NCBI GenBank assembly: GCA_900547195.1
Contig: URFQ01000001.1
Span: 1-64,000, forward strand
Length of the DNA: 64,000 nt
Direction: 5' to 3'
DNA from: an uncultured Butyricicoccus sp.
GTDB taxonomy: Bacteria > Bacillota > Clostridia > Oscillospirales > Butyricicoccaceae
The position numbers and the translations under genes are program-made. Shown piece by piece: positions 27,033-34,879 of this stretch; the stretch's first letter is position 1, and every line of letters starts with the position of its first letter. The notes below the pieces were generated by a model. The model ran no database searches. It had not been told where the DNA came from and saw only the letters and a program-made list of their open reading frames with translations.

Positions 27033-27139
27033 GTCATTATACCATAGCGGCAGGCAGAAATTCAGCAAAACCTCCGCTTTAGCGGCCGCTATGGTATAAT
27101 CGTGAAATAAGCATATAATGACCGCTTGCGGTCATTATA
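27033..27139. repeat. Clustered inverted repeats sharing CATTATACCATA
   Basis: GGTCATTATACCATA occurs at 27033 and 27130 and, inverted as CTATGGTATAAT, near 27089. A 26-bp perfect palindrome, ATAATGACCGC with its complement around TT, spans 27114-27139. Together they make a nested stem-loop region upstream of the DUF3795 gene, of unknown role. Confidence 0.5.
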
Positions 27140-27163
27140 CCATAAGCCAGAGTTTCCGGCAAT

Positions 27164-27535
27164 ATGACGGAATACGCAGACGGTTTTAACTGCGGAAACC
27201 GCCGCAAACTCAATCCGACGTTCAAGAAAAAGTTAGATGTATGCCGGGAAAAAAGAGAGGAAAAAGAGGGGCTGATTGCCGAAATCAGAGAACTCCAGCT
27301 TAGTCTGCGGTCAATGCCTTGCGGCGACCAGATGGACGAGAGTTATAATAATTTATTAGGGTTTAGAGATACCCAACTCCTGGGCGACCTCCTCCTCCGC
27401 ATAAACAGTTCCTTTTTCATGTTCAGCATCTCCTCAATTGCTATTCACAAATTTGTTAATATTCATCTTGCTTATTTCGCTTTTTTGCGCCATACTATTT
27501 TTAAAGGCGGTGGAATGTATGACAGATGGCGATAA
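27164..27535 (+). CDS. Doubtful hypothetical gene or gene remnant
   Basis: Open for 123 codons. Only the first 60 residues look like protein: charged, with a possible coiled coil in KLDVCREKREEKEGLIAEI. The second half is hydrophobic and AT-driven and runs into the next gene's start. No ribosome binding site fits. It may be the tail of a deleted gene. I do not recognise it. Confidence 0.25.
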   Translation: MTEYADGFNCGNRRKLNPTFKKKLDVCREKREEKEGLIAEIRELQLSLRSMPCGDQMDESYNNLLGFRDTQLLGDLLLRINSSFFMFSISSIAIHKFVNIHLAYFAFLRHTIFKGGGMYDRWR

Positions 27536-28085
27536 AATAAAGAAAATCCGCACCTTTCCGGGTAAGACGCAAAAGGAACTGGGCGTGGCGACCGGCTTTG
27601 ACGAAAAGGGAGCGGGCAACCGGATCGCCCAGTATGAAACGAATTATCGAGTTCCCAAAAAGGAACTGTTGGATAAGATCGCAGAGGTGCTGCGGGTAGA
27701 CCGCCAGAACTTTTACACGGTTCAGCCCGGTTGCGCCGAGGACTTCATGCGGACATTCTTCTGGCTGGACGAGGATACCCCCGGCGCTATCCGTCTGTTT
27801 CAGTTTGTCCGCAATCCTGGCAAGACTGGGGGCTCCAATGACACCGCCGCCCGATATAACGCCAACGACGATTGGCCCGCCCATGCCCCCGTGAGGATTT
27901 ACTTTCAGTACGGCCTTGTGGGCAAGTTCATGCGCGAGTGGCTGCAGCGCCAGCAGGGACTTCACGCCGGGAAGATCATCAGGGACGAATACTTTGAATG
28001 GAAACTCAACTGGCCGGTCACCTGCGACGATTGTGGAAAGTGTGAGCCTGCTTTTCAATGGCGTAAAGGGGAGGCGAAGCCATGA
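27519..28085 (+). CDS. Helix-turn-helix (XRE-type) protein with a C-terminal cysteine pair
   Basis: 188 residues from ATG 27519, behind AAGGCGGTGG. The XRE helix-turn-helix is at about 5-60 (KTQKELGVATGFDEKGAGNR, IAQYETNYRVPKKELLDKIA). This variant, with a long helix-turn-helix loop, is typical of regulators in Clostridia integrative elements. The C-terminal part has EWKLNWPVTCDDCGKCEPAF, a CxxCxxC that could bind metal. Its stop overlaps the start of the DUF3795 gene (ATGA). It resembles the regulator at the far right end of the window (63929), so it may be a leftover of another element. Confidence 0.75.
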   Translation: MTDGDKIKKIRTFPGKTQKELGVATGFDEKGAGNRIAQYETNYRVPKKELLDKIAEVLRVDRQNFYTVQPGCAEDFMRTFFWLDEDTPGAIRLFQFVRNPGKTGGSNDTAARYNANDDWPAHAPVRIYFQYGLVGKFMREWLQRQQGLHAGKIIRDEYFEWKLNWPVTCDDCGKCEPAFQWRKGEAKP

Positions 28086-28492
28086 AAATGCCTACAGCGA
28101 TTGACACCGCTTTCTTTGCCCCTTGTGGAATGAATTGCATGGTCTGCTATAAGCACTGCTATGTGAAAAAGCCCTGCGCTGGGTGTTTACCGGGTGACGG
28201 TGGCAAGCCGGAGCATTGCCGCAAGTGCAAGATAAAAGACTGCATACGGGAAAAGAACTTGACCTATTGCTTTGAGTGTGGTTCTTTCCCCTGCAAGCTG
28301 ATTAAAAACTTAGAAAAGAGCTATAACCAACGTTACAGCGCAAGCCTTGCGCAAAACAGCCTTTTTGTGAAGGAGCATGGCCTTGCCGCCTTTATGGAGC
28401 AGCAGCATAAAAGATATACCTGTCCAAGTTGCGGCGGAGTTATTTCACTTCACGACAGAGAGTGCAGCGAGTGTCAGACTAAGATGGAATAG
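28082..28492 (+). CDS. DUF3795 protein with a C-terminal zinc ribbon
   Basis: 136 residues. The N-terminal cysteine run (FAPCGMNCMVCYKHCYVKKP core CGMNCMVCYKHC, then KPCAGCLPGDG and HCRKCKIKDC, CFECGSFPC) is the DUF3795 pattern; the C terminus adds a zinc ribbon, YTCPSCGGVISLHD and CSECQ. It is coupled to the upstream helix-turn-helix gene by a 4-base overlap and is followed by a terminator. It is related to the gene at 26666. Function unknown. Confidence 0.75.
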   Translation: MKMPTAIDTAFFAPCGMNCMVCYKHCYVKKPCAGCLPGDGGKPEHCRKCKIKDCIREKNLTYCFECGSFPCKLIKNLEKSYNQRYSASLAQNSLFVKEHGLAAFMEQQHKRYTCPSCGGVISLHDRECSECQTKME

Positions 28493-28504
28493 AAAAAGAC
28501 AAGC

Positions 28505-28550
28505 AAAAAACCGCCCTGCTGAACGACAAATTCAGCAGGGCGGTTTTTTG
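28505..28550 (+). terminator. Strong rho-independent terminator
   Basis: 19-bp perfect stem AAAAAACCGCCCTGCTGAA with its complement around seven bases, ending in TTTTTTG. Confidence 0.85.
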
Positions 28551-28673
28551 CTTACCCTTTGCGATTCTTCTCTTGAATACCGGGCGGACACGAATAGCAT
28601 TAATCCAGTAGCAAGCGGCCAAGTAACAATTCAAAGAGCCTGTATTCATGGGGTTTCCGCCGTTTTTGGCATC

Positions 28674-28683
28674 ATTCCCACTC
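28674..28683 (-). other. Candidate left attachment site of the first integrative element
   Basis: ATTCCCACTC; read on the minus strand it ends a frame SKPYLEWE-stop (CTTGAGTGGGAATGA). The last codons of guaA (Glu-Trp-Glu-stop) commonly look like this, and the guaA 3' end is a known target of tyrosine integrases. The same ten bases occur at 49215. This is inferred, not proven. Confidence 0.4.
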
Positions 28684-28967
28684 AAGGTAAGGTTTTGAGA
28701 TATACATATTTTATATAGCGTTCACGCTACAATTCGGTATATTTTTCTCCATATTCGCCGGTGTATTTCTGTGTCTCGCAAATAGTGTACTCAAAATGTA
28801 CTCAGTACATTTAATACAATAATGTGCAAACAGTGTAATGATTACACATCTACAAGCTGTCAGCCCGCTCTTTTGACCATGTGAAAAAGATGATTCCACA
28901 TCACTCAACAATTTTGCAACTCATCTCAAATAGTCGCCCTGAATTCGCATAAAATTGCGAGAATCTC
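28684..28967. other. AT-rich intergenic stretch before the BREX-like operon
   Basis: No supported gene. Two short palindromes are seen: AAATGTACTCAGTACATTT near 28795 and GTGTAATGATTACAC near 28834. They are possible operators for the helix-turn-helix gene that follows. Confidence 0.45.
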
Positions 28968-28997
28968 TTGAAAAGAGTCAGACATTAGTGGTAGAAT
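28968..28997 (+). promoter_or_regulatory. Candidate promoter of the BREX-like operon
   Basis: TTGAAA, 18 bases, TAGAAT; 80 bases before the helix-turn-helix gene at 29077. The inverted repeat CTCTT-GAAA-AGAG overlaps the -35 box and could be an operator. Confidence 0.5.
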
Positions 28998-29076
28998 ATA
29001 AATTAAAATGTCGTATTATGCATTTTGAGAATCGCCTTACAAAATACATTTGCTGCTTGAAAGAAGGAGAGAATGC

Positions 29077-29286
29077 ATGGCTTTATCTTATAACCGTATG
29101 TGGAAGTTGCTTGTAGACAAGAGAATGAGTAAAGCGGATTTGAGAAAGGCCGCAGATATTGCGCCGAATACGATGACAAAGCTAAGGCGAGATGAAGCGG
29201 TAAATCTCGCTATTTTAGGTCGTATATGTGAGACCCTCGATTGTGATTTTGGTGATATTATGGAATATGTAAAAGAGCCAAAATAA
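29077..29286 (+). CDS. Small XRE/Cro-type helix-turn-helix regulator
   Basis: 69 residues from ATG 29077 behind GAAGGAGAG. It is a compact helix-turn-helix of the YozG/Cro kind: MWKLLVDKRMSKADLRKAA, PNTMTKLRRDEAVNLAILG, ICETLDCDFGDIMEYV. It is the first gene of the defence operon, 47 bp before the 1059-residue gene, on the same strand. The likely role is control of the operon; PT- and BREX-type loci often carry such regulators. Confidence 0.8.
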   Translation: MALSYNRMWKLLVDKRMSKADLRKAADIAPNTMTKLRRDEAVNLAILGRICETLDCDFGDIMEYVKEPK

Positions 29287-29333
29287 AGCAATGCAACTAT
29301 GAAATCCGAACATCTTCAAGGGAGTAGTTATAT

Positions 29334-32300
29334 ATGGTAGAGAGGCAACCGTCTTGGGATAAATATGAAGCAGCCATCCTATTAGAAGGGCTTCTTACCT
29401 CTATGAAAGGCGAACTCACACGCTCGGACGCAATTAAGGCAGTATCTCGTGACTTAAGGGCAATGGCACTTCATCGAGGCATGGAAGTTGATGAAGTGTA
29501 TCGCAATACAAATGGTATTTCATTTCAAATGAAAAGCATGGAATCAGCGTATCTCGGTCGCACAGTTTTCAAACCAGCCACCAAACTTTTTGCAAATATT
29601 GCAGGTTTGTATCACGAATCCTATGATGAGTACCAAAAATTACTGAAGGAGGCAAGGGCAATGATAAGCAATAAAAAAACCGTTGAAGACGACTTTATGC
29701 GGTATCTTGCTGAACGAGTGTCTCCTGCACAGCTTTCGGAGCTTTATAGATGTTATTCTGAAATAGAAACTTTTTGTCTGAAAATAAAAGTCCTACAGAA
29801 TCCACTGTTCGAAACAACAGATTTTGAAACCATTAAAAAGGTGCAACGCACCATTGAACAGAACAAAATTTTCAGAATAACCCGTAGACGGCAAATAAAT
29901 AAGATTGTTGATGCGGGTCGGCATTATTATAACTACATAAAAGAAGGTCTTTGCGATCGCATTACTGATGGAAAGGCCGTTGAAGATCGTAGTACCATCG
30001 ATCATGAAATGTCGAATCAAAGTCCTCCCGATGTAGAGATGGCCGAGGCAGAATCTCCTATTACTGCATACACAAAAACCGAGCAAGACGAAAGGTTATT
30101 GCAAAAACACCCTGCTGTATATAATCAAATCTATAATGCACTGAAAGCCTCTCCCGAAAGTCAGCGAGTCACAATTCGAGAGATATGTGAGGCTATTAAC
30201 CATACTGCTCGTCCCGCTATTGTTGAGGAGATTCTCGATAATGTGAGCTGGGTATCAAATATTGGAGATTCCTACATCTTTTCAGAAAACACTCCTGCAA
30301 TCGAATCAGATACCTCCAATACGGAGAGTTCACATAGTCAGGACACAACTTTTGAAATTGATTTTCATGCGGACTTTAACTTGGCATACACTAAGCCAGA
30401 GCGGTTCAGTTACTTTGGTGAGAGAAAAGCGTGTGGCGATTCGTGGACAGCTCTCTATGTTGCTGTGATGGCTTCTGTGATGGAAGATTATCCGCACATA
30501 TTCAAGCCGGGAATGTCTTTTTCGCAAAAATCTGGCCGAATCGAACTTGCGAGTGATGATAATTACAGTTTTATGATTGCTCCCAAACCTATACCGGGAA
30601 CCGCATATATGCTGGAAACCAATTTGAGTGCAAACGATATTGCGACAAAAATTCGCTATGTCTTGGACTTGTGTAATGTGGATTGCGAAAATATTGTTAT
30701 CGAATATAGAAAAAAAGAGAAGGAAACTTTTGAACAAGTCCATCAGAGAAAGTCGTTTGAAAACGATGCGATTTGTGAGATAAATAACAGAAGCTTCTCT
30801 CGCTATCTATCTGAAACACTGAACATGGCTGATGCCACCTGTCGGAGCTATGCTTCTGCGATAAACAATTGTGAGGCATTTGCCCAAGAACACCAACTGG
30901 CCTCCTGGCAGCTTTACGCAATAGATAAACAAACGGCACAGGAGACAATTCAGTTACTCTTAAGCAATGCGGATTTTCTTTCCTACAATGCAAGGCAGCA
31001 CAACCGTTTCCGTGCAGCCATACAGAAATTTCTCGGATTTATTGGCTCAGACCTGACTTGGACTGCACCTGCAAAGGACGATTCAGAACCGGCAGAAACC
31101 TACAGAGATGAAGGCTATGAGGAGGTTCTTAGGCAATACTTCAAAAAGGGATTCCGCATGGATTCGCCTCTTGAGATACGCAAATTCAAGAGGTATTACA
31201 CGGCAACCCATGATAGAGAGCTAACTGATCCTGATGATGACATTAGCAAAAAAATCAAGCAGCTCTGCATTATTTACGAGGGAAAAGCATTTCTCCCGGA
31301 TGTCATGTTGAGCGAAGAGCTAAAGGACGAATTGCTAAATTACATCGAGACCGCCTTTGCGGACGGTAAATCCGCTATCTACTATCAAGCGATTTTTGCC
31401 GAATTTTCCGATGCGTTCTTGGACTACCATATCCACGATGCTGATATGCTGAAGTCGTACCTGACTTTTATAGGAGACGGCAGATTCTTCATCAACAGAA
31501 GTTTTATATCGAAGACGCCAGATGTCAGCATGGACCCGCTATCTGAAGTTCGTTCTTGCTTGCAAGACTATGGAAGACCGGCGACTTATGATGAGCTTTT
31601 CGCTGCTCTGCCGCATCTCCCACAAAGTAAGATAAAGTTTATTCTTGCCAGCAATGTTGAATTCGTCAACAACGGCCGCAGCGAATACTTTCACGAAAGT
31701 ATCGTCCATTTGTCCGATGAAGAACTGGACGGAATTGCCGAAATTATCCAGAGAACCATTGACGAGAAAGATTTTATTGGCGGCAATGAACTCTATGACG
31801 CAATCCGTGCGAAATATCCCTATATCATAGATGAGAATCACACCCTCTCTATGTATGGATTCCGGGATGCGCTAAAGGCAAAATTAGGCGATAAATTTTC
31901 ATTCAAGGGAAATATTATCAGCCGCTCGGGGCAGGAACTTTCGATGGCAGATGTGTTTGCAAAATATGCGAGAAGTCATGATACTTTCACGCTGTCCGAG
32001 CTTCAGAGTTTGGCAAATAACCTCGCAACTCCCATATATTTTGAGGCGATTTACGAAAATAGCCTGCGAATCAGCCGAGATCAGTTTGTAGCAAAAACTG
32101 CCGCTCATTTTCCCGTTGAAGCAATGGATGAGGCTTTGGATCGTATCTGCATGGGAAAGTATATTCCTCTGCTGGAAGCGACAAACTTCGGCGCATTTCC
32201 CTATGTAGGATTCCCTTGGAACATCTTCTTGTTGGAGCATTATGTGGCGAGCTACAGTCAAAAATATATGCTTCTGCACAGCAGCTTTAATGGGACCGAA

Positions 32301-32513
32301 TGTGCTGGCGCAATCGTCAAGCGTTCTGCAGGCATTGACAGCTTCGATGACTTAATCGTTGACTTATTGGCAAACAATCAAATAGAGATGAAAAAAGCCC
32401 CCGTGCTTCAATTTTTGAGTGACAAAGGGTATCTTGCCCGCCGTAGATACTCAGAAATAGAATCGCTCATTATCAAGGCGAACGCACAAAGGCAAAGGAA
32501 GGACACCGACTAA
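29334..32513 (+). CDS. Large uncharacterised protein of the BREX-like operon
   Basis: 1059 residues; the ATG follows AAGGGAGTAG. I do not recognise a named family. From residue 485 to 570 the text FSRYLSETLNMADATCRSYASAI...FLGFIG has the look of a SAM-like core-binding domain of tyrosine recombinases, but no catalytic R-H-R-Y domain follows. Several winged-helix-like segments end in a similar beta hairpin: DNVSWVSNIGDSYIF (near 315), SNVEFVNNGRSEYFH (near 775) and ENSLRISRDQFV (near 910). There are no membrane segments or Walker motifs. It is therefore probably a multi-wHTH DNA-binding protein, perhaps giving target recognition or acting as effector. Its stop is one base before the next start. 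Confidence 0.75.
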   Translation: MVERQPSWDKYEAAILLEGLLTSMKGELTRSDAIKAVSRDLRAMALHRGMEVDEVYRNTNGISFQMKSMESAYLGRTVFKPATKLFANIAGLYHESYDEYQKLLKEARAMISNKKTVEDDFMRYLAERVSPAQLSELYRCYSEIETFCLKIKVLQNPLFETTDFETIKKVQRTIEQNKIFRITRRRQINKIVDAGRHYYNYIKEGLCDRITDGKAVEDRSTIDHEMSNQSPPDVEMAEAESPITAYTKTEQDERLLQKHPAVYNQIYNALKASPESQRVTIREICEAINHTARPAIVEEILDNVSWVSNIGDSYIFSENTPAIESDTSNTESSHSQDTTFEIDFHADFNLAYTKPERFSYFGERKACGDSWTALYVAVMASVMEDYPHIFKPGMSFSQKSGRIELASDDNYSFMIAPKPIPGTAYMLETNLSANDIATKIRYVLDLCNVDCENIVIEYRKKEKETFEQVHQRKSFENDAICEINNRSFSRYLSETLNMADATCRSYASAINNCEAFAQEHQLASWQLYAIDKQTAQETIQLLLSNADFLSYNARQHNRFRAAIQKFLGFIGSDLTWTAPAKDDSEPAETYRDEGYEEVLRQYFKKGFRMDSPLEIRKFKRYYTATHDRELTDPDDDISKKIKQLCIIYEGKAFLPDVMLSEELKDELLNYIETAFADGKSAIYYQAIFAEFSDAFLDYHIHDADMLKSYLTFIGDGRFFINRSFISKTPDVSMDPLSEVRSCLQDYGRPATYDELFAALPHLPQSKIKFILASNVEFVNNGRSEYFHESIVHLSDEELDGIAEIIQRTIDEKDFIGGNELYDAIRAKYPYIIDENHTLSMYGFRDALKAKLGDKFSFKGNIISRSGQELSMADVFAKYARSHDTFTLSELQSLANNLATPIYFEAIYENSLRISRDQFVAKTAAHFPVEAMDEALDRICMGKYIPLLEATNFGAFPYVGFPWNIFLLEHYVASYSQKYMLLHSSFNGTECAGAIVKRSAGIDSFDDLIVDLLANNQIEMKKAPVLQFLSDKGYLARRRYSEIESLIIKANAQRQRKDTD

Positions 32514-32514
32514 T

Positions 32515-34866
32515 ATGTACTCATACACTTGGGATGCCGAGACGGGCGGATTGCTGCTAAACAGTTCCCCACTTTCCTTTAGCAAGGAACCCCGTCCGGT
32601 GTATTATAAAGAACTGGATATTCTGGGATTTGACCGGTATTGGAATTATGCAAAGAATGACTCCTACCCATATATGTGGGCAGAGGCCAACAATTATTTC
32701 TACCGGGGCCGGCAGGTTGCCAAGACAAAAGGCGGGAGTCTTTACACGGCACCTGAAATCGTCATTTTGGATGACCCAGAACCAAATGGACAACCTCTCC
32801 GCTTTGTTGACATCCCTGCAATGGTTGAAAAGAACCGGGATCTGTTGGAGAAACTGGCCGCAGAAACAATTAAAAAAATATACAATACTTATGTAGAATA
32901 CATGGACCGAGTCGATGTCTTCTATGTGGCGTTCAGTGGTGGTAAGGATAGTGTAGTAGCCCTCGATCTGGTGCAGCGAGCTTTGCCGCACAATAAGTTT
33001 GAAGTTCTCTTTGGCGACACCGATATGGAGTTTCCCACAACTAAAAGCCTTGTTGCTCAAATTGAGAGCTTTTGCCAAGAGCGAGACATCGCTTTCTTCA
33101 CCGCCAAGGCCACTATGTCGGCTTCGGATTCGTGGGATTTCTTCGGCCCGCCAGCCCGCCGTTTAAGATGGTGCTGCACTGTGCATAAGACTGCTCCAGT
33201 CATAAATAAACTGTGCGAAATTCATAATATCAACCGGATTCATTCCATGATGATAACTGGTGTTCGTGGAGACGAGAGTGCATCCCGTGCAGAATATGAT
33301 GAATTAAGCTTAGGAAAGAAAATGCCAGGACAGCATAGTTTTCATCCTCTGCTTGAATGGTCGTCCGCAGAAGTATTTCTCTATATCTATTCACAAGAAC
33401 TGCCAATAAATACGGCCTATAAATATGGTTTCAATCGTGTCGGATGCATCATGTGCCCGAATTCATCTGAAAAGCATGAGTACATTAAGAAACAATGCTT
33501 CCCAGAGACGGTTGATTTCTTTTGCAATAAGATTATTGGAAACAGTCAAAAAGACTTATCCGGAGATAATGCGGCTCGTTTTCTTGAAAGTGGTGGATGG
33601 AAAACTCGGTTAAGTGGTAGAGAACTTAAATTTTCTCAGGAAGAGTTGTTTGAATTTGATGAAGAAAAGGGCCTTTTAAAGTTTACCGCTAAAAACCTCA
33701 GACCTGAATGGAAAATATGGTATAAGACTTTAGGAGACATCCATGAATGTTCCGAAAGCGAATATCATCTTGAATACGATGGCGTTGTTCGGAAGTGCGT
33801 TTTGCATACCAATGGCGATAAAACCATCTTTGAAATAGAGACATCAGGAAGAACAAAGAACTCGATAGAGTTTGTTTATTACTTTAAAAGTATCCTTGCG
33901 AAAACACAGTACTGTATCCAATGCATGACTTGTGTTGCAGAGTGCCCAAGCAGGAATATTCAAATGAAGGATGGAGAACTAACCATTTTAGATACCTGCG
34001 TACGCTGTCGTGCTTGCTTGAAAATCTTAAGTGGTTGCCTTTATTATAACTCAGTGAAAGGAAGTAAGGCTATGAAGTCGTTAAAAGGAATCAATCGCTA
34101 TTTGAGCGTTGGCGTCGATGCAATGTGGATTAAGGAATTTTTGAAAGACCAGTCATTTGAACCTGGAAATCGTAAAACAGATGTTATGTTTGGCATGATG
34201 AACGATGCGGGTATGACTGCCAGCAAAAAATTGACTGCTTTTGGAATGTTTATTCAGAACCAAGATATGGAAGCAGCATATACATGGGCGCTTATTCTGT
34301 GCAATCTTGCTTATACTCCCGCTTTTGGATGGTATATCCGAAACATTCCTTTTTCCCACAGATACATTGAATCGAATCTGCTGCTTGATATGGGAGAAGA
34401 TAGCAGCAAGAAAGATGGCGGTAAAAAGGCCAGAGGAGAATTCTGGAATGGCTTCAAAACAATATTGGATACAAACGGAGCATTCAAAGAAATTGGTTTT
34501 GGTATCCCTGAAATTGAATCCAAGGAAAACAAAAACGGAGAAATTAAAAAAAGCATGATTTCTATCATGAGAATGCCCTGGCAAAATCCGAATCCGCTTG
34601 TCATCCTTTACAGCTTATACAAATTTGCCAAGACCTGTGGCGATTATTACCAGTTTACCCTGTCCCGGCTCTTGAATCACGACATTGATAGTGACGGTAT
34701 CAGCCCTACTGAGATTTTCGGACTGGATCGCAATCAGATGGAAAAGATTCTGAATGGTCTGACCATCAACTATCCAGACTTTATCAATGCCAGCTTTACG
34801 CTTGATCTGGATAATATCACACTCAACAGCGAAAAGACATCCCAGGATGTGCTGAGTCTGTTCTAA
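32515..34866 (+). CDS. brxP: BrxP/DndC-like PAPS-reductase domain protein with Fe-S motifs
   Basis: 783 residues. The PP-loop ATP-pyrophosphatase motif SGGKDSVVALDLV is near 140, followed by FGDTDMEFPTT and RRLRWCCTVHKTAPV (near 215). YGFNRVGCIMCPNSSEKHE (near 305) supplies the other cysteines; the WCC and GCxxC pairs match the DndC [4Fe-4S] site. A further ferredoxin-like block, YCIQCMTCVAECPSRN and CVRCRACLKILSGC (about 465-505), could hold another cluster. The last 270 residues are unknown. DndC activates the DNA backbone for sulfur insertion; BrxP is the type 4 BREX counterpart. The gene lies between the 1059-residue gene and the BrxC gene, with tight spacing. Confidence 0.85.
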   Translation: MYSYTWDAETGGLLLNSSPLSFSKEPRPVYYKELDILGFDRYWNYAKNDSYPYMWAEANNYFYRGRQVAKTKGGSLYTAPEIVILDDPEPNGQPLRFVDIPAMVEKNRDLLEKLAAETIKKIYNTYVEYMDRVDVFYVAFSGGKDSVVALDLVQRALPHNKFEVLFGDTDMEFPTTKSLVAQIESFCQERDIAFFTAKATMSASDSWDFFGPPARRLRWCCTVHKTAPVINKLCEIHNINRIHSMMITGVRGDESASRAEYDELSLGKKMPGQHSFHPLLEWSSAEVFLYIYSQELPINTAYKYGFNRVGCIMCPNSSEKHEYIKKQCFPETVDFFCNKIIGNSQKDLSGDNAARFLESGGWKTRLSGRELKFSQEELFEFDEEKGLLKFTAKNLRPEWKIWYKTLGDIHECSESEYHLEYDGVVRKCVLHTNGDKTIFEIETSGRTKNSIEFVYYFKSILAKTQYCIQCMTCVAECPSRNIQMKDGELTILDTCVRCRACLKILSGCLYYNSVKGSKAMKSLKGINRYLSVGVDAMWIKEFLKDQSFEPGNRKTDVMFGMMNDAGMTASKKLTAFGMFIQNQDMEAAYTWALILCNLAYTPAFGWYIRNIPFSHRYIESNLLLDMGEDSSKKDGGKKARGEFWNGFKTILDTNGAFKEIGFGIPEIESKENKNGEIKKSMISIMRMPWQNPNPLVILYSLYKFAKTCGDYYQFTLSRLLNHDIDSDGISPTEIFGLDRNQMEKILNGLTINYPDFINASFTLDLDNITLNSEKTSQDVLSLF

Positions 34867-34879
34867 GGAGGAAGAAACA

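Noticed and set aside
28711..28911. 66-codon minus-strand frame upstream of the BREX-like operon
   Set aside because: No ribosome binding site, odd composition and no family resemblance; the stretch is AT-rich promoter-like DNA.
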